A DNA stretch of 38,721 nt from positions 1 through 38,721 of the forward strand of contig LNED01000027.1 in NCBI GenBank assembly GCA_001464915.1. Reading direction: 5' to 3'. Below the pieces are notes generated by a model that ran no database searches, was not told the origin of the DNA, and saw nothing but the letters and a program-made list of their open reading frames with translations. The first letter of the stretch is position 1. Every line of letters begins with the position of its first letter. The position numbers and the translations under genes were made by a program. This stretch comes from Sphingomonadales bacterium Ga0077531 (GTDB lineage: Bacteria; Pseudomonadota; Alphaproteobacteria; Sphingomonadales; Sphingomonadaceae). This document shows, in pieces, positions 33,724 to 38,721 of this stretch.

Positions 33724-34710
33724 ATGCCGCCGCCCCCTCGTTCCTTGGTTGATCCAATCACCGCTAGCGCCGCGTTGCGAGTGCCGGTCACAGGCGGCTG
33801 TGTGCCGGGGTTGAACGGCGCGCCGGCGTTTACGCTCACCACGCCGCCGCGCCTGCGCCTGCCGGTGCTGATCGCGGTTCCGCACGCCGGGCGCAGCTAT
33901 CCAAGCGCGGTAATGGCCCGGTTGCGCGATCCAGAGCTGGCGCAGTTGCGGCTTGAAGATCGCTATGTCGACCGGCTGGGCGTTGACATCGCGAGGCAGA
34001 CTGGCGCGGCGCTGCTGGTTGCCCATGCGCCGCGCGCCTTGATGGATCTCAACCGCGCCGAAGATGATGTCGATTGGGACATGGTCGAAGGTGGCCGCCC
34101 GGCGGAACTGCCCGCAGCAGCCGCCGAATTGGGCGGCAATCGCCGCGCTCGCAGTGGGCTGGGGCTGGTGCCGCGCCGCCTGCCGGGATCGGGCGAAATC
34201 TGGCGTGGACGATTGGCGCGAGACGAACTTACCGCGCGCATCGAAGGCATTCATCGCGCCTATCACACAGCTTTGGCAGCGCAGCTCGCCCGCATCCGTG
34301 CCGAATGGGGAGCGGCGCTGTTGATCGACCTCCATTCGATGCCGCCGCTTCGCGCAGCCGAAGGGGAAGGGCAGGCCCCGGTGATCGTGCTTGGCGACCG
34401 GTTTGGTGCGTCGTGCCACCAAAGCCTGATGGGCCGCGCGCTGTCGCATCTGGAGCGTCGGGGCCATGCCGCCGCGCAGAACCGGCCCTATTCGGGCGGC
34501 TATGTGCTCGACCGCCACGGCGCGCCGAACGCGGGCATGCATGCGCTTCAGATCGAAGTGTGCCGCGCGACCTATCTCGACCGGCGGCTGTCTGAACCAG
34601 GCGCTGGCCTTTCGGGGGTAGCGGCGATGTTGGCGACGCTGACGCGCGAATTGGGGGCCGAGGCCGCGCTGCTCGGCGGCGGTGATGGCCTGCTGCAAGC
34701 GGCGGAATAG
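33724..34710 (+). CDS. N-formylglutamate amidohydrolase
   Basis: The 328-residue cytosolic enzyme hydrolyses N-formyl-glutamate to glutamate and formate in one branch of histidine breakdown, or acts on a related N-acyl amino acid. Family markers are IAVPHAGRSYP near residues 50-60, EDRYVDRLGVDIA, RALMDLNRAEDDVDWDMV, LLIDLHSMPPL with a metal-binding His, and IVLGDRFGASCH followed by NRPYSGGYVLDRHG and ALQIEVCR. Length is slightly above the usual 270-290 residues through an N-terminal extension of about 45 residues rich in Pro/Ala. No hut genes are adjacent, so a histidine pathway role is not proven. The gene is divergent from cpdR. Confidence 0.9.
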   Translation: MPPPPRSLVDPITASAALRVPVTGGCVPGLNGAPAFTLTTPPRLRLPVLIAVPHAGRSYPSAVMARLRDPELAQLRLEDRYVDRLGVDIARQTGAALLVAHAPRALMDLNRAEDDVDWDMVEGGRPAELPAAAAELGGNRRARSGLGLVPRRLPGSGEIWRGRLARDELTARIEGIHRAYHTALAAQLARIRAEWGAALLIDLHSMPPLRAAEGEGQAPVIVLGDRFGASCHQSLMGRALSHLERRGHAAAQNRPYSGGYVLDRHGAPNAGMHALQIEVCRATYLDRRLSEPGAGLSGVAAMLATLTRELGAEAALLGGGDGLLQAAE

Positions 34711-34720
34711 CGGCTCAATA

Positions 34721-34754
34721 GAAAACGGGCAGGTGGCTTTCGCCAACCTGCCCG
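34721..34754 (-). terminator. Intrinsic terminator of sapC
   Basis: CGGGCAGGT and its complement ACCTGCCCG close a loop at 34726-34754. On the minus strand TTTTC follows at 34721-34725. It lies 38 bases past the sapC stop and also sits downstream of the plus-strand amidohydrolase, so it may serve both. Confidence 0.85.
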
Positions 34755-34792
34755 CATTTCGATCTGAACCGGAGCCTTCGCCCCGTCACCGA

Positions 34793-35581
34793 TCAGTTAA
34801 TCGTTGCAGCTGCCTCAGCCGGCATCGGCACCTTGCCCTGCGACAGCTGACGTTCAAAGATCGTGCGCATCAGGTTCAATGAGAACAGGTGCGCATAGAT
34901 CAACGCAAGCATCCCGCTCTTCGACAGGCCTTCGATGGTGTCGCCCGGCAGTTCGCGCAGCTTGTTCTCGTCCACCATGCGGAAACCGCGATAGATGAAC
35001 GGCTTGTCGGGCATGTCATTGCGGGTGATCGCGATTTCGCCGTCCATCAGGATGTCGAGCTTGGCGAGTTCTTCCATGAACAGCTTGGTGCGCTGACCGG
35101 CTTCTTCGAAACGACGGCAGAATTCGAGCACGCTCGTGGTGTATTCGGTCGGCTGGCCCGCATCATCGAACAGCGCCTGGCCATCATCACGCTTGCCGAT
35201 CACGCCAATGCTCGGGTCAAAGCACAACGACATATCGTCATTGCCCTGCTGCAGCTTGGCGAGGATGAAGGGATAGCGGCGCGCATAGGCGGGCAGATAG
35301 ACCGCTTCGGTGATCTTGTTATCCGCGCCGACGAACGTGTTGACCCCTTCGTTGAGGCCGAACAGCGCGATTGGCAGCGGATTTTCGCCAGCCGTGAACA
35401 CGATCGGGAAGTGGCGCTGCGCATCGACGAATTCTTCCGAGGTCAGCGGTATCGCGTGGGTCGCGCCGATATAGGCGGCGCTTTCAAGGGTCCCGGCTTT
35501 CCAGTCGGCATGGTCCCGGCTGTTGAGCGGCAGGAGGTCCTTGTAGAACAGCGGAAGTTGCGGTTGCGGCGCGCTGGCCAT
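34793..35581 (-). CDS. SapC family protein
   Basis: The 262-residue protein belongs to the SapC family, recognised from LPLNSRDHADWK, ETIALTSEEF-like AIPLTSEEFVDAQRHFPIVF, PLPIALFGLNEGVNTFV, YLPAYARRYPFILAK, SLCFDPSIGVIGK and FIYRGFRMVDENKLRELPG. SapC was first described next to an S-layer gene in Campylobacter; in sphingomonads homologues often sit beside TonB receptors or halogenase-like genes, but none is present here. It has no signal peptide. GGAG lies 9 bases before ATG 35581. It is followed by a terminator. Function is unproven. Confidence 0.9.
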   Translation of the reverse strand: MASAPQPQLPLFYKDLLPLNSRDHADWKAGTLESAAYIGATHAIPLTSEEFVDAQRHFPIVFTAGENPLPIALFGLNEGVNTFVGADNKITEAVYLPAYARRYPFILAKLQQGNDDMSLCFDPSIGVIGKRDDGQALFDDAGQPTEYTTSVLEFCRRFEEAGQRTKLFMEELAKLDILMDGEIAITRNDMPDKPFIYRGFRMVDENKLRELPGDTIEGLSKSGMLALIYAHLFSLNLMRTIFERQLSQGKVPMPAEAAATIN

Positions 35582-35688
35582 GACGTCGTCTCCGGATAAA
35601 AACGGTGGTGGATGATCCCCTCAGCGGGGGTGATCCGCTGAAAGCGCGGCCCTTAAGCGTTTGTGCCTCACGGTGCAAGCGGGGCAGG

Positions 35689-37152
35689 TCAGGGTTGCGG
35701 GGCAGCGTGCAGCAGTTTCCCCGGATTGAGCAGATTGTCAGGGTCCAGCGCCGCTTTAACCCGCTGCATCAACGCCAGCGCAACCGGATCGTGGAGGCGC
35801 GCAAGCTCGTCGATCTTCATCTGCCCGATCCCGTGTTCGGCGCTGATCGATCCGCTCCATTGGGTGACCAGATCATAGACCCGCGAGCTGACCGCCTTGC
35901 CTTCCGCTTCCTCCCACACCCCGCGCACAGCGCCTTGGGGGGCGAGGATGTGGAAGTGGACATTGCCATCGCCAAGATGCCCGAAAGCGACCGCGCGGGT
36001 GCCGGGAAACGCGCTCTCGATTGCGGGAGAAGCGGCGAGAATGAATTCTGGCATCGCCTCGACCGGGACTGAAATATCATGCTGCATCGCCGGGCCAAGC
36101 GCGCGTTCGGCGGCCGAGATTGAGTCTCGCAGGTTCCAGAAATCCTCGGCCTGCGTGTCATTGGCGGCGATCACTGCATCGGCGATCAGGGTGTCCTCCA
36201 GCGCTGCGGCCAACGCGGATTCGAGGGTCTCACGCAGAGAGGTGCTGTCGCTGACGGGGGAAACGCATTCGATCAGCGCATTCCATTCATGCCGATCACC
36301 CAGCGGCGCACGCGCGTTGGGCAGATGGGCCAACACACTGTCGAGGCAATGAGCCGGCACCACTTCAAAGCCTTCAAGCGCATCGCCCATCGCGCGCTCC
36401 ATCTGCCGCAGCAGCGTGCGGGCCTCGACGATCCCGCCAAGGCCAACCCATGCGGTCGCGCGGCCAATCGGCGCGGGTAGCAGTCGAAGCGTCGCCGCAG
36501 TGACGATCCCCAACGTGCCCTCCGACCCGATCAGCAGCTGTTTCAGATCAAACCCGCGATTGTCTTTCTTGAGCGGGGTGAGGGTATCGAGCACATCGCC
36601 ATTGGCCAGCACCGCCTCCAGCCCGAGCACCTGCGCGCGCATCGTGCCGTGGCGCAGCACCTGCGTGCCGCCGGCATTGGTTGAAATCAGCCCGCCGATG
36701 GTCGCCGAACCCTTGCCGCCCAGCGTTAAGGGGAAGCGCAGGCCCGCAGCCTCAGCCGCGTCGTGCAGGTGTTGCAGGATCACGCCCGCTTCGCACACCA
36801 CCTGCCCCGCGTCGGCGTCGAGGTTGCGGATCGCGTTCATCCGCCGCAGCGACAAAATCAGCGCAGTGCCGCTCGCATCCGGCGTCGCGCCGCCGGCCAT
36901 GCCGCTATTACCGCCCTGCGGGACAATCGGCACGCCATGCGCGGCGCATAGCTTGACCAGCGCGGCGACCTCAGTGGTCGAAGCAGGCGCCGCCAGCGCC
37001 AGCGCGAGCCCGGTATAACGCCCGCGCCAATCAGTCAGCCAGGTGTCCATCCGCTCAGGATCAGTGGTTAGCCCACGCGGACCGAGCAGTTGCGCGCATC
37101 GTTCCAGGAATGCGGCTGTGGTCGGGGCAGGGTGCGCAGCTGTCTCAGTCAT
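35689..37152 (-). CDS. FAD-linked D-2-hydroxyacid dehydrogenase (GlcD/D2HGDH type)
   Basis: GGAGG six bases before ATG 37152 fixes the start and gives 487 residues; a frame to 37239 is longer but weaker. The vanillyl-alcohol-oxidase-type FAD domain (residues about 40-220) shows VPIVPQGGNSGMAGGATPD, LRFPLTLGGKGSATIGGLI and STNAGGTQVLRHGTMRAQVL. The C-terminal substrate domain has AFGHLGDGNVHFHILAP with metal-binding His residues and SAEHGIGQMKIDEL, ending LDPDNLLNPGKLL. These mark the GlcD/D-lactate/2-hydroxyglutarate dehydrogenase family, which oxidise 2-hydroxyacids to 2-oxoacids with electrons passed to ETF, quinone or cytochrome. The substrate is unknown; a separate FeS subunit such as GlcF is not adjacent. 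Confidence 0.9.
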   Translation of the reverse strand: MTETAAHPAPTTAAFLERCAQLLGPRGLTTDPERMDTWLTDWRGRYTGLALALAAPASTTEVAALVKLCAAHGVPIVPQGGNSGMAGGATPDASGTALILSLRRMNAIRNLDADAGQVVCEAGVILQHLHDAAEAAGLRFPLTLGGKGSATIGGLISTNAGGTQVLRHGTMRAQVLGLEAVLANGDVLDTLTPLKKDNRGFDLKQLLIGSEGTLGIVTAATLRLLPAPIGRATAWVGLGGIVEARTLLRQMERAMGDALEGFEVVPAHCLDSVLAHLPNARAPLGDRHEWNALIECVSPVSDSTSLRETLESALAAALEDTLIADAVIAANDTQAEDFWNLRDSISAAERALGPAMQHDISVPVEAMPEFILAASPAIESAFPGTRAVAFGHLGDGNVHFHILAPQGAVRGVWEEAEGKAVSSRVYDLVTQWSGSISAEHGIGQMKIDELARLHDPVALALMQRVKAALDPDNLLNPGKLLHAAPQP

Positions 37153-37323
37153 TGTGGCCTCCATGCCACAGTTGGGCGCGAATGTGCCACCTGTTTCCGG
37201 CCGGGCTACGATACAGTTAAGCCACGGTTCAATTGGCAATGCTAAGCCGAGGTGTGCTTTTCAAGCGCCGGATGAACACGTTCAGCGCAATTCCTGCACA
37301 TTTGGGAGAGATAGCCCCGCTTC

Positions 37324-37902
37324 ATGAACAGTCTGTTCGCCTTGGCGGCGCCGTTGGCGCTGATCGTGCCGATGATGGCCGGGGCGGCAGATGCGCCTGA
37401 TGCTGGGGCGGGTCGCGCGCCTGCTGTATCAGCGCCACAGTGCGATGCAGCGGGGATGGATGAACCGCCGCGCGTAAATCCCTTGTCCGCCTTTCGCAGC
37501 AGCGCCTCCGCGCGTCAGATACGGATCGAACAGCGTGTGACCATACGCATTGCCCCGCTGCCACCTGCCGAGCGTCAAGAGATGCTGGCCGATTTGCCGC
37601 AGCGCGGGCGATCTATCCGGCTTGAGGAGCGCGGCAAATCAAAGTGCCTTGCGTTGCAGGATGTCGCTTGGGTTGAAACTGGCATTGGCAGCGGTAGCCG
37701 CCTTGTGCTGGTCATGCGCGACCGGCAGCTGATGTCGGTAAACCTTGATAAATCGTGCCGCGCCCGTGACTTCTACTCCGGCTTTTACGTCGACAAGGCG
37801 AAGGATGGGCGCATCTGCGTCGATCGTGATCAGCTGCGATCGCGCACCGGGGTCAGCTGTGATGTCGAAGGCATTTATCAGCTTGTGGAAGTGCGCGGCT
37901 GA
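37324..37902 (+). CDS. Secreted protein of unknown function
   Basis: The 192-residue product begins MNSLFALAAPLALIVPMMAGAADA, a signal peptide. An Ala/Pro-rich stretch follows, and then a compact domain with RQIRIEQRVTIRIAPLP, KCLALQDVAWVETG and RLVLVMRDRQLMSVNL. The end has CRARDFYSGFYVDKAKDGRI and DQLRSRTGVSCDVEGIY. Several Cys residues (KSKCL, KSCRA, RICVD, VSCDV) could form disulfides in the periplasm. I know no function. Similar short secreted proteins occur in Erythrobacteraceae. GAGAGA lies 13 bases upstream. No gene partner is evident; the helicase starts 147 bases further on. Confidence 0.72.
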   Translation: MNSLFALAAPLALIVPMMAGAADAPDAGAGRAPAVSAPQCDAAGMDEPPRVNPLSAFRSSASARQIRIEQRVTIRIAPLPPAERQEMLADLPQRGRSIRLEERGKSKCLALQDVAWVETGIGSGSRLVLVMRDRQLMSVNLDKSCRARDFYSGFYVDKAKDGRICVDRDQLRSRTGVSCDVEGIYQLVEVRG

Positions 37903-38048
37903 ACAATTGCGCCGCAAACGCGCGTTTCCTTGACTTTTGCGCAGGTTTGGGAGAAACGCGCGCCAGCCCGGCGCTGCCATCTTTGCGCGCCGTGGTCAGC
38001 AATCCCGGCAGGACATCCTGCCCGCTATTTTCGGACACCACGCACCGC

Positions 38049-38721
38049 ATGACCTTCGCCGATCTCGGCCTTTCGCCCGAATTGCTCAAAGCCGTCGAAG
38101 ACGCGGGCTACACCACGCCGACCGCGATTCAGGCGCAGGCGATCCCGACCATTTTGATGATGCGCGACCTTATTGGTATCGCGCAGACCGGCACCGGTAA
38201 AACCGCCAGCTTTGTGCTGCCGATGATCGATGTGATGGCGGCCGGGCGCCGCCGCGCGCTGATGCCGCGTTCGCTGATCCTAGAACCGACCCGCGAACTC
38301 GCGGCGCAGGTGGCTGAGAATTTCGAGAAATACGGCAAGAACCACGACCTCAAAATGGCATGGGTGATCAGCTGAAGGCTTTGTCCGACGGGGTCGACGT
38401 GCTGATTGCGACGCCGGGCCGCTTGATGGACCTGTTTGAACGCGGCAAGATCATGCTCAACGGCTGCGAGTTGCTGGTGATCGATGAAGCGGATCGGATG
38501 CTCGACATGGGGTTCATCCCCGACATCGAGTTCATTTGTTCCAAGCTGCCCGAAACCCGCCAGACGATGCTTTTCTCTGCGACCATGCCGCCGCCGATCG
38601 AGAAGCTGTCGAAGAAATTCCTGACCAATCCCAAGCGGATCGAAGTCAGCCGCGCGGCATCGACCAACGCTGATATCACCGCCTTCAAGGTGCCGGTGAA
38701 ATCGCGCGCGAAGAAAGACAC
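38049..38721 (+). pseudogene. DEAD-box RNA helicase, frameshifted, 3' end beyond window
   Basis: The 5' part (38049-38375) encodes 108 residues of a DEAD-box helicase: the Q motif TPTAIQAQAIP, motif I AQTGTGKT and motif Ia PTRELAAQV. It then ends at TGA 38373-38375. From ATG 38360 another frame continues in the same family order: GDQLKALSDGVDVLIATPGRL (Ib, shown to TPGR), VIDEADRMLDMGF (motif II DEAD) and MLFSATMPP (motif III), open to the window edge. The join lacks the stretch that usually lies between KMA and MGDQ, about seven residues, which together with one base implies a loss of some 22 bases near 38357-38360. The product would be a truncated helicase without ATPase motif II, so the gene is probably broken, unless the loss is a sequencing or assembly error. 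It resembles RhlE-type helicases. Confidence 0.85.

Overview
The window reads as a high-GC (roughly 62-65% by eye) chromosomal segment of an alphaproteobacterium, most likely Sphingomonadales, family Erythrobacteraceae (Erythrobacter/Porphyrobacter/Altererythrobacter type). This rests on several sequence signs: a CckA hybrid kinase and a CpdR receiver protein, a recA promoter carrying the alphaproteobacterial LexA box GTTC-N7-GTTC, a eukaryote-like NADP isocitrate dehydrogenase, secreted glycine-zipper proteins, SapC and DUF4139 proteins. No insertion sequence, prophage, integrase or CRISPR array was seen. Most of the window is core housekeeping DNA.

Layout. 1-289 holds the N-terminus of an RlpA-like secreted protein (minus strand, cut by the window edge). 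290-1256 has no gene I can name but contains several hairpins. 1257-3770 (minus) encodes ArgG and a cyclopropane-fatty-acid-synthase-type methyltransferase. A small DUF1801 gene (plus) follows. At 4318-6570 (minus) three overlapping genes encode a pteridine-reductase-like SDR, a b561-type cytochrome and a Tat-exported sulfite-oxidase-fold molybdoenzyme. 6670-7739 holds two tandem glycine-zipper paralogues with a duplicated hairpin. 7873-10395 (minus) has two coupled pairs: methyltransferase/MOSC, and a surface-antigen-like protein with a secreted ClpP-fold protein. 10448-14663 (minus) carries rlmN, an IalB-like gene, greB and a soluble lytic transglycosylase. dapA runs divergently from the transglycosylase.

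15664-23915 has an aspartoacylase-like gene (minus), then on the plus strand smpB, a DUF2062 membrane protein, the CckA hybrid kinase and two tandem DUF4139 proteins. recA follows with a LexA box over its promoter and a strong terminator behind it, then alaS with a structured leader. alaS converges with a KefC-like antiporter so tightly that their stop codons overlap. A GNAT-nitrilase fusion and icd follow (minus), then tRNA-Val(GAC) with its own terminator. cpdR is divergent from an N-formylglutamate amidohydrolase. The right end has sapC, an FAD-linked D-2-hydroxyacid dehydrogenase, an unknown secreted protein, and a DEAD-box RNA helicase that is frameshifted and runs off the window.

Functional links. 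CckA and CpdR belong to the same phosphorelay family (CckA-ChpT-CtrA/CpdR). The SDR, cytochrome and molybdoenzyme look like one redox module. The transglycosylase and RlpA-like proteins act on peptidoglycan. I found no clear new defence or mobile system. The best leads are the broken helicase, the unexplained 290-1256 region, the TonB-receptor-like segment inside a DUF4139 protein, and the duplicated hairpin beside the glycine-zipper pair.
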